Shown: positions 9,351 to 19,332, counted from the stretch's first letter. The stretch: 64,000 bases of DNA from Pelagicoccus albus (GCF_014230145.1 NZ_JACHVC010000008.1:1-64000), one strand, 5' to 3'. Made by a program: numbers and translations. The notes: generated by a model not told the origin, from the sequence alone.

Positions 9351-12300
9351 TTAGAACTCGAAAGTGGTGGTGAAGAAGAATTCTCTTGAGTCTACTATTC
9401 GATAAGCGCTGGCAGACCCGTCTGGGTTGACGCCAACTGCTTGGAGGCCGCCATCTTCGAATAGGTCTCGAACATTGAACTGGAATTTGACGTCCACTTT
9501 ATCGCTGAATGCTTTCATGCGATAGGATGCCCAAAAATCCACATGGTATTGGGAGTCGTCATACACCGGGCTGTCAGCATCTAGCTGACGTACTATCCCA
9601 TCGCTGTCTGGCTCACCTCCGAGGTATCCGATTGCCGCTTCATCTTCCCAGCGGAGGCTGCCACCGATACCGAAGTTCTTAAGTGGACCATCTTCGAAGG
9701 CGTAGTTGGTTATCACGTTCCAGCGCCATTCGCGTTGCGATGGCGACACTTTACCTTCTAGTTTCTTTTGCAGTGCCATATTCGCATCTACGTTGATATT
9801 AAACCACAGTTCTGGAGTACGGGTAGATGCTCCGCCAATTCCTGCGATACGGCGGATCTGGTCTGGCGCGGTGAGGTTGTCGTAAGTCCAGAAGTCTTGG
9901 TAGCCTTCTGGCATGGCGTCTGAGTGTGCAGCCATCCAGATAGGCAGGCGGACGGCCTTCCAGCGATCGTATTGTTCTGCTATGTTGTCATAGACGGTTT
10001 CCTGCTGGGCGACGTTGAACTTGATATTCCAGTTGTTGCGGGGGTTGTAGGCTAGGTTTAGCTCCATCCCTTTGGCTTTGACGTCTGAAGTTCCCACTAC
10101 ATTGGAGCGGTAGTCGTTAAAGTTGTCTGGTAGCTGAGTTATTTCTTTAACGCGGGCGTCTGCTGCGGCTCCGGTTAGGCCTTCGTAGCGAGCTGCCAAC
10201 ACGGCCCAATCGTAGAAGGCGTCGTTGTCGTAGTAACCCATGCGCCAGATGAATGTGCCAGTCGGACCTGCGCGTGAGTCGCGCTGGGTCGTCTCAAACC
10301 AATTCAGGCGGGCGTAGAGTTTGCCATCTGGAGATTCGAAAGATACTCCGTAGTCTTTGCCTTCACCGGTTGGCAGTGGAAGAAAGCTTCCGTCGTTGAT
10401 ATCGTATGCGACACCGGCTGGCTGGAAATTGTCTGACTTGTTATAGTGGAGAAACATCCAATCGAGGGGTTTGGCGACTATCCCTACGGAGCTGGTGTTA
10501 CCCGATACTTCTTGCCAATCTCCCCATGAGGTACCGAGGTCGCTTGGGTTTGCTCTGCCTGTGGCGGGATCGACGCTTAAGCCAGAGGTTGACCGACCTC
10601 TGTTCGTGTCCTTACGCCATCCAAGGGTTGTTATTATCTTATCCTCTAGGAGATAGTTTTGCATGACAATGGCTTCCGAATCTATCTCACGTTGTCCGAT
10701 AGAGGAAACGAAATGAAGCTCTCGTGTCGTATCCACCGGTTCGTTACTCCAAGTCCAATCGGTGTACGGGCTTTCGTCTGTCGCTCCGCTGGCCGCGACT
10801 CCGCGGTAAAGAGGGTATGAGAGACTCCCATTGCGGACTACACCTGGGTCGTACTGGATGGTGGATCCGCTATCGCTAAGGTAGAAACGACGGTAGATTG
10901 CTCCTCCCGTGCCTTGGGATAGGTTGGAGTCGTTGACCCACTCGTTGTCTGAGGTGACCATGCTGCGCCAGCGGTAGTAGCCATCTTCCACCTTTCGACT
11001 GGATGCGAGTCCGAGGAGGCGGTGGTGGCCCAGCCACTTCAACTTGTCGTCTCGATGGGTGAAATCGAGCTCGTAGGCAAGGGTCGCTCTGAGGTTCTCG
11101 TTTGTTTCCCACTGGTCCATGTCGTCCGGTTCACGTATTTCGATGAATGTCCGTCCAAAGTAGGGGTTGATTGATCCATCAAGACGATGGGTGTTCGGAT
11201 CCACTTGTATAGTGGCCCCGGTTTGCTGGGATATGTACTTTGAGTTGTCGGAGGTGAAATCTTCGAAGTAGTATCCGGCATTAAAGTACAGATTTGGGAG
11301 GATTGTTTGGTCAAACTCTATGCCATAGGTGTCTGCAGCATCTTCGCCGACGTTTCCTGATATGACATTGATCGATTCCCAATCGTAGATGGAATTGTCG
11401 GTTATCCCTGGCGCGACCCAGAGTGGCCCCTCTTGGTCGAAACCGCTTACTAGCGTCCGGTACGGGGTTGATCCTCCGTCAACGCGGCTCGGATCCGTCG
11501 TAAGCCTACGCATGGTGAAGGCTTCAAGGTTTCCTTGGTTGTAGAGATAGATGGGACCGTTTGCATATTCGTCCCAAAGAACGGAGGGGAGACCCTCGTT
11601 TGTGTCGTATGGACCAGAAGTTGTACCGTCGACCGTAACTGTTCTTTCTACAGGATTCCAAGCTGGAGATCCTGCCTCTAGCCATGGTGTTACCAAATCT
11701 CTTGGGGTTACGTTATTGGGCCTTCGGTTTTCGTTTTCGTAGCGTTCGTAGAAGGCTTTGATGTTAGTCTTTTCTAAAGGGCGATAACTGAGGTTTAAAT
11801 AGTATCGATCAGTACGGTCGTAGGAAGGTTTGCGTTCGAAACCCTTCTCGTCGTGTACGCCTGCTATGAATACAGCGAGCTTGTTGTCGACCAGATTACG
11901 ATTTGCGTTGAAGCTAGCTCGGATGGCTCCGTGATTTCCGACTCTGATTTGAGCTTGGTTTGAATTCCCTCCAATGTTTGCGTATGCAAGCGATTGGTTC
12001 ATTATGCCAGCCGCGTTTCCTAGGCCGAAAAGGATGGAGTTAGGGCCTCGGTTGATTTCGAAGGTAGCGGTGTTGTAGGCATCGAATGGGATTCTGGAGA
12101 TGCTTGGAAAGTAGTTCCTCGCGGTTTCCGCTGGGCCGATGCCTCGTACGCGGTTGGCGGTCTGAGGGGAATTTGCTGCCGTGTCTTGCACGCCGCCATT
12201 CTTGTCCAGTGAATAGTCGGTGTAGTTTCCTGTTCCTTCGGTGTTGGCCTCGTAGAGGAATACATCGTTGATGTCTACGGATGCGGTATCTTCGAGCTGT

Positions 12301-12944
12301 TGTGCTCCTACGATTGAGATCGAGGCAGCTAGGTCTGAGACTTTGCTGTTTAAGCGACTACCAGCGAGTGTGTTTTCCGAATGGTAGCCGACATCGTTTT
12401 CAGAGGCTTGTACTTCGAAGGGGGAAAGTTCGAAGACTTGATCCTCATCGGTGGACGGTGCCGTTTGGGCGGCGGCGTTTTGGGAAACCCCAAGGATGCC
12501 CATCATAATGGAGACGAACATCCGGGATTTCTTGTTCTTATTGGGGGATTGAGTATTCATGTTAGGACTATTTTCAGGTTTGGTTGCGACTCCATTGCCT
12601 AGACTGTTATCCGGGTTGACCGCCCGGATCGCGAAGATGCGGTTCCGGTGGGTCTGTATGGTTTCCAGTCCAGTGTTCTCTAACATGGCCTCCAGCGCTT
12701 CTAGGGTAGTGAATCTACCTTCGATTGCGTTGGTTTTTGTTCCTTGTACCGCCTCGTCTGAATACATGATTTGAGCGTCCCCTTGGGCTGCAAGCATCCG
12801 AAGGGTCTTTATCGCGTCTCCCGACGGGAGTCGCCAATCTTGCTTCTCGCTAGCGTTAGCGAGTTGTATTCGCGGAGCTAGGACGCAGCAAAGCGTAACG
12901 ATCACAGTGATCGCTACACTGCGTAGTTGCGAATGCCATAGCAT
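9351..12944 (-). CDS. TonB-dependent transducer/receptor with N-terminal STN domain
   Basis: 1197 residues. A first signal peptide (about 1-31) is followed by a secretin/TonB N-terminal (STN) domain at about 35-105 (GDAIKTLRMLAAQGD, ALEAMLENTGL). A linker (129-160) contains a second signal-peptide-like segment (KKSRMFVSIMMGILGV...AAAQ). The ELSPFEV motif, the plug and a 22-strand barrel ending in FTTTFEF follow. STN domains of FecA-type receptors contact FecR-like anti-sigma proteins, and the two genes upstream are exactly a FecR-like protein and an ECF sigma factor. The receptor should therefore both import a ligand and signal its presence. The pectin-enzyme context suggests an oligosaccharide ligand. 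The gap to the fecR-like gene is about 100 bp and includes a small hairpin (12979-12998). Confidence 0.9.
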   Translation of the reverse strand: MLWHSQLRSVAITVIVTLCCVLAPRIQLANASEKQDWRLPSGDAIKTLRMLAAQGDAQIMYSDEAVQGTKTNAIEGRFTTLEALEAMLENTGLETIQTHRNRIFAIRAVNPDNSLGNGVATKPENSPNMNTQSPNKNKKSRMFVSIMMGILGVSQNAAAQTAPSTDEDQVFELSPFEVQASENDVGYHSENTLAGSRLNSKVSDLAASISIVGAQQLEDTASVDINDVFLYEANTEGTGNYTDYSLDKNGGVQDTAANSPQTANRVRGIGPAETARNYFPSISRIPFDAYNTATFEINRGPNSILFGLGNAAGIMNQSLAYANIGGNSNQAQIRVGNHGAIRASFNANRNLVDNKLAVFIAGVHDEKGFERKPSYDRTDRYYLNLSYRPLEKTNIKAFYERYENENRRPNNVTPRDLVTPWLEAGSPAWNPVERTVTVDGTTSGPYDTNEGLPSVLWDEYANGPIYLYNQGNLEAFTMRRLTTDPSRVDGGSTPYRTLVSGFDQEGPLWVAPGITDNSIYDWESINVISGNVGEDAADTYGIEFDQTILPNLYFNAGYYFEDFTSDNSKYISQQTGATIQVDPNTHRLDGSINPYFGRTFIEIREPDDMDQWETNENLRATLAYELDFTHRDDKLKWLGHHRLLGLASSRKVEDGYYRWRSMVTSDNEWVNDSNLSQGTGGAIYRRFYLSDSGSTIQYDPGVVRNGSLSYPLYRGVAASGATDESPYTDWTWSNEPVDTTRELHFVSSIGQREIDSEAIVMQNYLLEDKIITTLGWRKDTNRGRSTSGLSVDPATGRANPSDLGTSWGDWQEVSGNTSSVGIVAKPLDWMFLHYNKSDNFQPAGVAYDINDGSFLPLPTGEGKDYGVSFESPDGKLYARLNWFETTQRDSRAGPTGTFIWRMGYYDNDAFYDWAVLAARYEGLTGAAADARVKEITQLPDNFNDYRSNVVGTSDVKAKGMELNLAYNPRNNWNIKFNVAQQETVYDNIAEQYDRWKAVRLPIWMAAHSDAMPEGYQDFWTYDNLTAPDQIRRIAGIGGASTRTPELWFNINVDANMALQKKLEGKVSPSQREWRWNVITNYAFEDGPLKNFGIGGSLRWEDEAAIGYLGGEPDSDGIVRQLDADSPVYDDSQYHVDFWASYRMKAFSDKVDVKFQFNVRDLFEDGGLQAVGVNPDGSASAYRIVDSREFFFTTTFEF

Positions 12945-12978
12945 CAGAGGGGTATAAGGAATTTGGTGGTAACGTCAT

Positions 12979-12998
12979 GAGTGCAATGGGTCGCACTC
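12979..12998 (-). promoter_or_regulatory. Short leader hairpin upstream of the STN-TonB receptor
   Basis: Inverted repeat GAGTGC / GCACTC with an 8-base loop, 35 nt before the receptor start, in the gap after the fecR-like gene. It could adjust receptor expression relative to the regulators; this is inferred from position only. Confidence 0.3.
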
Positions 12999-13046
12999 TT
13001 ACACGAACGGTGGTGGGGAAATACTCAAAATTAACTCAAAAATTGC

Positions 13047-14069
13047 TCACTTTCTAGAGATGATTATCAGTCCATTTATGTCGCTTTCGATACTCACGTT
13101 TGCTGTCAGTTCTAGTAAGTTTAGGAACTCTTGCTGGTTTTCTGGGCTTACGGTGACTGACATACGCATATCTTGTAATGAATTGTCGGATATACGTATT
13201 TTTTGATCATTCCGTAGGTTGAATTGGCGGATTATTTCGGAAAGTGGAGCGGAGACGAGGTCGATGATCTCGTCTTTCCAGGTAGTTTTTTGAGAGTATT
13301 CTGCGTCAGTGAAGGGAATCGGTTCTATGGCGCTGATTGGTGAAGAAACGTCTACTGTCGCTTTGTGCCCGGCTTTAAGTTCTGGAATTAAGTTCCTCTT
13401 TTTATTCTCACCACTTTCTTGGCTCGTGTTTGAATCGAGCCTGACACGGCCTTCGGCGACGTACACTTCACATAGCTCGCTATCGGTATTGACTGAGAAA
13501 ATCGTACCCAGGGCGATGACTTGGGCCTTGGTTGTCGTGACTTTGAATGGGCGGGCTTTATCGTGGGCAACTTCGAAAATAGCTTCGCCTTGCGCAAGGA
13601 ACAGGTTCCTCGAATCTGAACCGAAATCTACTTCGATCCGGCTGTTATCTTTCAGGTAGAATGAAGAACCGTCAGGAAGGAAATGTCGTTTTCCGCCTGC
13701 AAAGTCACTGTTATGGTATTCAACGTCATAGCTCGAAGTAGAGTCCGAGCTAGGTGTGTAGAGGTAGCCAAACAGTAGCGCTAGGCAGGCTGCGAGCGCG
13801 GTGTATGGTAGCCATCTCCAAAAGATTCGTCTTTCATTTCCGATGAAGAGGTTGGGGTCTGGATCCTCGCTGGCTTGAGGTGTCCAGAATTGCATGAAGT
13901 CTAGGCCGGTCCAGCTCGACTGGCATTCTATGAAGCATGCTTCGTGGGTAGGATCTTTTGCTATCCATTCGTCGAAAGCTTTTTTCTGTTCCGCTTCCAG
14001 TCCGTTCTCGTGGGCTAGTACCCAACGACTCGCTTCATCGACTGTCTTTTTGTCGAAAGAATTCTTCAT
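13047..14069 (-). CDS. FecR-like anti-sigma/transmembrane regulator
   Basis: The start ATG 14069 overlaps the sigma-factor stop as ATGA, a sign of translational coupling; the frame is open 21 codons further, inside the sigma gene. The 340-residue protein has an N-terminal cytoplasmic DUF4880-type helical domain (ASRWVLAHENGLEAEQ, about 10-60). A transmembrane helix follows (about 87-105, YTALAACLALLFGYLY), then a periplasmic FecR domain (RHFLPDGSSFYL, LAQGEAIFEV, RPFKVTTTKAQVIALGT, VYVAEGRV). The C-terminal STN-like end (LSEIIRQFNLRN...ISIESD-type) suits docking to the receptor. FecR proteins pass the ligand signal from the TonB receptor to the ECF sigma factor across the inner membrane. Confidence 0.92.
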   Translation of the reverse strand: MKNSFDKKTVDEASRWVLAHENGLEAEQKKAFDEWIAKDPTHEACFIECQSSWTGLDFMQFWTPQASEDPDPNLFIGNERRIFWRWLPYTALAACLALLFGYLYTPSSDSTSSYDVEYHNSDFAGGKRHFLPDGSSFYLKDNSRIEVDFGSDSRNLFLAQGEAIFEVAHDKARPFKVTTTKAQVIALGTIFSVNTDSELCEVYVAEGRVRLDSNTSQESGENKKRNLIPELKAGHKATVDVSSPISAIEPIPFTDAEYSQKTTWKDEIIDLVSAPLSEIIRQFNLRNDQKIRISDNSLQDMRMSVTVSPENQQEFLNLLELTANVSIESDINGLIIISRK

Positions 14070-14644
14070 TGTTTCGGATCCCTTGTTTCCGCGTGGAGCT
14101 CGTTTTCCAGCTTCTGATAATACTCGCGGCATTTCTTAACTCCGATCAGCAATTGGTTCTCTACTGTGCGACTCGATAGGCCAAGTTTCTGTGCAATCTG
14201 TTTGGCGGAAAGTCCGTAAACTTTTCGCAGGGTGACGACCTGTCGGCACTTTTTCGGCAGGGAGCGAATTGCGTCGGTAAGAATTTGGAAGTGTTCCTTT
14301 TCGATCAGAATCTCTTGTGTTGATGGGCTGGATACTGGCATTTGCTCTTCATCGACTGGAGTAAGTGGACGAAAGCTTACAATATTGTCCCTTCTGAGGG
14401 CGTCGACGCACAAGTTTCTAGCGATTGAAAAGAGGTACGGTTTGGGTTCCTCGACAGGGCGGACGCGGTTTACCTTTATGATTCGGACGAAGGTCTCTTG
14501 AACTATTTCCTCTGGACTTGGAATGGATGGGTATCGTTTACGTATCCAGCATCTTAGCTGGTCTTTGTGCGGATATGCGTTTTGGAGAAACCACTCGGAT
14601 TCTAGAGGTTTGGCTTGAGTGATATGCAAGGGGGATTTGGACAT
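14066..14644 (-). CDS. ECF RNA polymerase sigma factor (FecI-like)
   Basis: ATG 14644 is chosen because GGAG lies 9 nt upstream; a TTG at 14692 would add 16 residues. The product has sigma region 2 (PSPEEIVQETFVRIIKVNR, KPYLFSIARNLCVDALRR) and region 4 with a helix-turn-helix (LPKKCRQVVTLRKVYGLSAKQIAQ, LSSRTVENQ). It heads a sigma, FecR-like, STN-TonB receptor operon. The expected role is to direct polymerase to the receptor and perhaps nearby enzyme genes when the receptor is occupied. No target promoter motif was identified with confidence. Confidence 0.93.
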   Translation of the reverse strand: MSKSPLHITQAKPLESEWFLQNAYPHKDQLRCWIRKRYPSIPSPEEIVQETFVRIIKVNRVRPVEEPKPYLFSIARNLCVDALRRDNIVSFRPLTPVDEEQMPVSSPSTQEILIEKEHFQILTDAIRSLPKKCRQVVTLRKVYGLSAKQIAQKLGLSSRTVENQLLIGVKKCREYYQKLENELHAETRDPKQ

Positions 14645-14983
14645 AGGATCTAGCTCCGTTGTTTGTGGAGGCTGACGAGTGGTCCTTACCAATGTCCTAG
14701 ACGGTTGGCTCGGCGATTCTACTCAAGTGCTGCAGATAACAATTTCAGAAGGGGTAGGTTACCTCTAAGTTCACTGGAAACGAGCTGCAGATTCACTTCA
14801 ACTGAAATTAATCGCTGACGCAAAATGGCACTTAGTGCTACGTGAAAAAGCACCGGAAAATGATTGCTTCCTCCAAGAAGAGTTGTGCAGCCCATCGAGA
14901 TTTCGTCGTGCCCAAGCCTGAGTGCCACATCACTCTTGGCGGAGATAAGTCCAACTCGTGGCTAGCGGCTTTGCCTTGTTTCG

Positions 14984-17626
14984 CTAGCTTTTGGGGGTGG
15001 GGAGAAGCCTTAGGGTGTGATATCCTGCTTGTAACTCAATTTTGTTGTCGTTGGGTTCTATTATAGTTGCAGCTGAGTTAGGTGGTACGGTGACTTCAAG
15101 GATGATGCTGCCGTCGGCTCGCTTTTGCCAAGAGCTGCTGGCTTTGCCGTAGGGAGTTTCGAGTTCGGCCGCAGCGGAGTCGAGGGGCACGCTTGTGAGG
15201 GGTCGAATGAAGAAATGCTTGTAGCCGGGGTGCTCGGGATCGGGAGACAGGCCGGCGAGGCGTTCGTACATCCATTGGCCGATGGCTCCGTAGGCGTAGT
15301 GGTTAAATGAATTCATGCCAGCGTCGCCGAATCCGTCTTCATGGCTGTAGCTATTCCATCGCTCCCACATGGTGGTGGCTCCTTGGTTGATGGAATAGAA
15401 CCAAGATGGATAGGTCTCTTTGATGAGGATAGAGTAGGCGAGTTCGCTGTGGCCGATTTTGTCTAGGGCGGGGATGAGGTGTGGCGTGCCCAAAAAACCG
15501 GTACGCAAGTGGCCGTCGGCTTCAAGGACGAGGCGGGCGAGGTGGTTGCCGGCTTTTTTCTGAAGATCTTCGGGCAATAAGTCGAAGGATATGGCTAGGG
15601 CGTAGGCCGTCTGGGTTTCGACCGGGAGCTTTAGAGACCCGTCGCTAGCGAAGTAAAGTTCTTGGAAGGACCTTTTTAGCGAGTCAGCCTCAATGCTAAG
15701 CTGTAATGCCTCATCCTCGAGTCCTAGTATGTTCGCGGTATTTGCTAGGATTTGGGAGCTTCGGGTGTAGAACGCATTCCCAAGGTAATTAAGGTCAGTG
15801 TCGCCTTTTCTGTCGCTTTCTCTGTCTTTCGGATCCGGCGGCGTGATTTGAAATGGTTGGAGCCAATCGCCATATCCCTTTCTTAGATCGGTTAACATAC
15901 CATCTGCGGACGCTTGGTTTTGATACCAGGATACGAGACGCTTCATCATTTTGTAGTTGTCTTTCAATACGCTTAAGTCACCCGTTCTTAGGTAGGATTC
16001 CCAAGGAATGATGGTTGCGGCGTCCATCCATCCTGGCGCTCGATTGCGCCACTTTTTCCGAGCTGTGGGAATGATGTCGGGGATCACTCCGGTACTATCT
16101 TGCTCCAGTCTCATCGACTCGAGCCAGCTTTTCCAGAAGGCGAGAGAGTGAGTTAGAAATAGTGAGGTCGGGGCGAATACTTGGGCGTCGCCTGTCCAAC
16201 CGGCTCGCTCGTCGCGTTGGGGACAGTCGGTGGGGATGTCGAGCGAGTTGCCCTTCCATCCCCAGAGGATATTGCTCTGCAGCTGGTTGAGCTTCGGGTT
16301 TGATGATTCGAAATCTCCCTTGAGGTCCATAGACGACTGGAGTACTACTCCAGTCACCCAATCGCTTTGTGGTGCGCTTCCATTGGGGAGCCCACTTATC
16401 TCGACGTAGCGAAATCCGTGGAAGGTAAAGCTGGGCTCCCACTCCATTATCCCGTCTGAGGCGGGAGTGATTGAGTCGGTCGATTTCGCGGTGCGATAGT
16501 TTTCCGTGTAGAGGTTTCCGTCTTTTTGTAAAAGCTCAGCAAATCGAAGTGTGATGGTCTTTCCTTTTTCCGCGGGTACTTTTATCCGTGCCCAGCCAAC
16601 CATGTTTTGTCCAAGATCGAAGCTGAATTTTCCCGGATCTAGTTCCGTAATGGAAATAGGACTACGAAGGCTTTCCTTCCGGATGGGTTCGAAGGGCTTT
16701 GGTTTTAGCATCGCGGCTCCCAGGTTGCTAACGCTCTGAACGTTCTCCCAGTCGCCAGTTGCTCGCTCAGCATCGTAGATTTCTCCGTCGTAGAAACTAG
16801 ACGATTTGATGGGGCCCTGGTAGGTGCCTTGCCAGTCACCGTCGCTGATGATGGTGGTGGTCGAATCGTCACTGTATTCGATTTCCAGCTGCAAAAGGAG
16901 TTCGGGGACGACTCCGTAGGGTCCGCGAACTTGCGTTTCAAACGGGAGGCGTCCCGCGTACCAGCCAGTTCCTAGAGCAGCTTGGATCAGGTTTTCTCCT
17001 TGCTGGAGCAAGTCAGTAACGTCGTAGGTCAGCGTATCGATTCTCTGGTCGTAAGGAGTCCAGCCATTGGCGAAGTGGTCCTGTCCCACGCGTTTGTTGT
17101 TTAATTTTAGTTTAAAGACGCCGCGTGCGGTTGCGTATAGTCTCGCTTCACGGATAGCTTTATTAAGCTTGAAGGCTCGGCGGAGGTAGGCGACCGGTTC
17201 TGAATGGAGGTCGATCTCTTGGTGAGGATGTATCCAATGGGCGTGCCAATCCTTTTTGGAAAGGAGCCCGATTTCCAAAGACGCTTCTTCGCTCCATTCG
17301 GATTCGGTACCATCTTGGTCTTTGACCTTCACTCGCCAATTAAATGATTGGCGGGATTCGAGGGGGGCGAATGGAAAGGGGATGAAGAGGGATTGGTTGC
17401 TCTCTATCCACCCTGTATTGAGGTCTGTGCCGTCTGTACGTGCTTCGATCTTGTAGGCGGACTGAGCTGTGAACTCTTCTGGAAGTTTCCATGACAAATC
17501 AGGCGATTGATCGTGAAAACCTATCGGGTCCGAAAGGAAGGGGCCCACCGTAAGCGAGTGGGCTTGTTGCGAATAGGAGGAAAGGGAGAGGCAGAGGTAA
17601 AGTGAACCGAAGGCGAGCTTCTTCAT
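14984..17626 (-). CDS. GH78 alpha-L-rhamnosidase
   Basis: 880 residues with a cleavable signal peptide (LAFGSLYLCLSLSSYSQQ). N-terminal Ig-like and Bac_rhamnosid_N regions (ARLYATARGVFKLKLNN) are followed by the (alpha/alpha)6 barrel. The family signature DCPQRDERAGWTGD starts at D467; MWERWNS (E755) is the other conserved acidic site. A C-terminal beta-sandwich ends the protein. GH78 enzymes invert and release non-reducing alpha-L-rhamnose, which caps rhamnogalacturonan oligosaccharides after lyase action. AAGGA precedes the ATG, and the start is 11 nt from the GH27 stop, so the two form an operon. Length is normal for the family. Confidence 0.95.
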   Translation of the reverse strand: MKKLAFGSLYLCLSLSSYSQQAHSLTVGPFLSDPIGFHDQSPDLSWKLPEEFTAQSAYKIEARTDGTDLNTGWIESNQSLFIPFPFAPLESRQSFNWRVKVKDQDGTESEWSEEASLEIGLLSKKDWHAHWIHPHQEIDLHSEPVAYLRRAFKLNKAIREARLYATARGVFKLKLNNKRVGQDHFANGWTPYDQRIDTLTYDVTDLLQQGENLIQAALGTGWYAGRLPFETQVRGPYGVVPELLLQLEIEYSDDSTTTIISDGDWQGTYQGPIKSSSFYDGEIYDAERATGDWENVQSVSNLGAAMLKPKPFEPIRKESLRSPISITELDPGKFSFDLGQNMVGWARIKVPAEKGKTITLRFAELLQKDGNLYTENYRTAKSTDSITPASDGIMEWEPSFTFHGFRYVEISGLPNGSAPQSDWVTGVVLQSSMDLKGDFESSNPKLNQLQSNILWGWKGNSLDIPTDCPQRDERAGWTGDAQVFAPTSLFLTHSLAFWKSWLESMRLEQDSTGVIPDIIPTARKKWRNRAPGWMDAATIIPWESYLRTGDLSVLKDNYKMMKRLVSWYQNQASADGMLTDLRKGYGDWLQPFQITPPDPKDRESDRKGDTDLNYLGNAFYTRSSQILANTANILGLEDEALQLSIEADSLKRSFQELYFASDGSLKLPVETQTAYALAISFDLLPEDLQKKAGNHLARLVLEADGHLRTGFLGTPHLIPALDKIGHSELAYSILIKETYPSWFYSINQGATTMWERWNSYSHEDGFGDAGMNSFNHYAYGAIGQWMYERLAGLSPDPEHPGYKHFFIRPLTSVPLDSAAAELETPYGKASSSWQKRADGSIILEVTVPPNSAATIIEPNDNKIELQAGYHTLRLLPTPKS

Positions 17627-17637
17627 CTATGGATTCC

Positions 17638-19332
17638 TTATTCTTGTGGAGTTACTTTTAGAAAGGCGACTCCGTGTGGACTTATCAGGGCCGAGAAGGT
17701 GTCAGTCAGTTCGCTAAGGTTCTCCTGGCGCCAGAGGTCGCGTATTGTTCCTCGGATACCGAGTTGTTCTGCGGTTAAGGATAGTGTTGCTTCCTTGTCA
17801 GATAGGTTGAAGAGGGCAACCGCTTTGGAGCCATCAATGAGGTCTTTTGCCCATATTTCCCAACTGCCTGCTTCGCTAGCAATACGGTATCCTTGGGAGC
17901 AGAGTGGGTCTTGATTGACTGCGAGTACTTCGTCGTTGGTGACTAGGTTCAAATCGAAGTCATCCATGGTCGATATGTCGCAGGAGAGGAGAAGTGGTTG
18001 AGTTAGGATGCTCCAAAGCGTTACTTGAAAGTACTGCTCGTTGGCGGTTAGTGGTGAAGGTTTGAATACAACTTCTGCTCTGTTTGGCTTTCCAAGCGGT
18101 CCGATTTGCAACATGTCTAAGTCTCCATATGCTCCGGGGCGGGTTAGGGCGAGGCGGTCTTCCATTTCGAAGGGAGCGATGATTCGATGCCATTCCGCTT
18201 CTATGTCTCCTGTGAGGCGCCAGAGGTTGCTGTACTCGGGCATGAAGGTGTCTTCATGCTCGTCGTGGTTGGGCGATAGGCTAATTACGATATCTCTGTC
18301 GAGAGATTGAAAATCGTTGTAGAAGCGCTGGATGATACCTGACTCTTTTGTCTTATGCTGTGGCTTGTCGTCGCTTGGCCAATACCCTTTTTCAGTCTTT
18401 TCAAGCGTCCATTCTTTCCAGTCATACTTGACATAGTCTATTCCCCAATCCGCGAATTGCTGAGCATCGCGATCCACGAACCAGGCCGGCCCAACTTTTG
18501 CTAGGTTTTTCCGGATACCATTCGGGTAGCGGCCAAAAACTTGATGCGGATTTTCTCTTTCCTCCTCGGGCAAAAAGAACTCCGAGTAGTCACCTTCTTC
18601 ATTTGGAGCGGATCCGCCGACGTATCCAGCGTAAGTAGACATCCACGTGGTGGAATAGATGCCAAGCTTGAACCCCTGATCGTTAACGTACTCTGCGAGT
18701 CCCTTCATGTCGGGAAATTTTGAATTTGGCTCGATCGTCTTTGTTTCCGTATTTCGCAGACCACTCCAACAGTCGTCGATGTTTACGTAAGTCCAACCAT
18801 GGTCGCCGAGACCTTTTTCGTTCATCGCCAGTGAAATCTCGCGGATGGCGGTATCGCTAACCCCCTCGGATTGGACGTACCAGCTATTCCATCCCATGGG
18901 AGGGGTCAGGCAAATGGTATCGCCGATTCGCAGCTCAAGTTGGCGAGTCGATTGCCCAGACTCATTTGAGGCTCTCAGATCGATGAGGTAGGATCCTTTC
19001 TTTTGCGGAGCTCGTCCTGTTATCCAGCCGCTAGCAGCGTCTATTGACAACCCATCTGGTAGGCCGTGGGCCGTGAAAGTGATCGGCTTTTTTCCCGTAG
19101 AGGTGACTCTGAAGTAGACTGGTTTTCTGGGGCGAACACCGAAAATCGATGCTCCGGTGATTTGCGGCGATTCGCCAGGAGTCGGGGTCAATATTTCTTT
19201 GCCGCGGATTCTAAAATCGTATCCAGAAACAGGAACAATGTCGGTTGTCATCAGTTGATTGTCGGGACTCGCTGAGAGTAGAGTCATTAGCGCTGTAGAA
19301 GTAGCAATCGAGAGGATTGGTAACTTTATCAT
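17638..19332 (-). CDS. GH27 alpha-galactosidase / beta-L-arabinopyranosidase
   Basis: 564 residues: signal peptide, an N-terminal Ig-like putative binding module (about 35-135; GLPDGLSIDAASGWITG), then the GH27 barrel starting at TPPMGWNSW. The nucleophile lies in YVKYDWKEW (D304) and the acid/base in RLTGDIEAEW (D376); YVNIDDCW and VNQDPL are also family hallmarks. A C-terminal antiparallel beta domain follows. GH27 enzymes retain configuration and release alpha-galactose or, in some subgroups, beta-L-arabinopyranose, both found on pectic side chains. The gene is first of a two-gene operon with GH78, downstream of the XylR/AraC regulator gene on the same strand. Confidence 0.93.
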   Translation of the reverse strand: MIKLPILSIATSTALMTLLSASPDNQLMTTDIVPVSGYDFRIRGKEILTPTPGESPQITGASIFGVRPRKPVYFRVTSTGKKPITFTAHGLPDGLSIDAASGWITGRAPQKKGSYLIDLRASNESGQSTRQLELRIGDTICLTPPMGWNSWYVQSEGVSDTAIREISLAMNEKGLGDHGWTYVNIDDCWSGLRNTETKTIEPNSKFPDMKGLAEYVNDQGFKLGIYSTTWMSTYAGYVGGSAPNEEGDYSEFFLPEEERENPHQVFGRYPNGIRKNLAKVGPAWFVDRDAQQFADWGIDYVKYDWKEWTLEKTEKGYWPSDDKPQHKTKESGIIQRFYNDFQSLDRDIVISLSPNHDEHEDTFMPEYSNLWRLTGDIEAEWHRIIAPFEMEDRLALTRPGAYGDLDMLQIGPLGKPNRAEVVFKPSPLTANEQYFQVTLWSILTQPLLLSCDISTMDDFDLNLVTNDEVLAVNQDPLCSQGYRIASEAGSWEIWAKDLIDGSKAVALFNLSDKEATLSLTAEQLGIRGTIRDLWRQENLSELTDTFSALISPHGVAFLKVTPQE

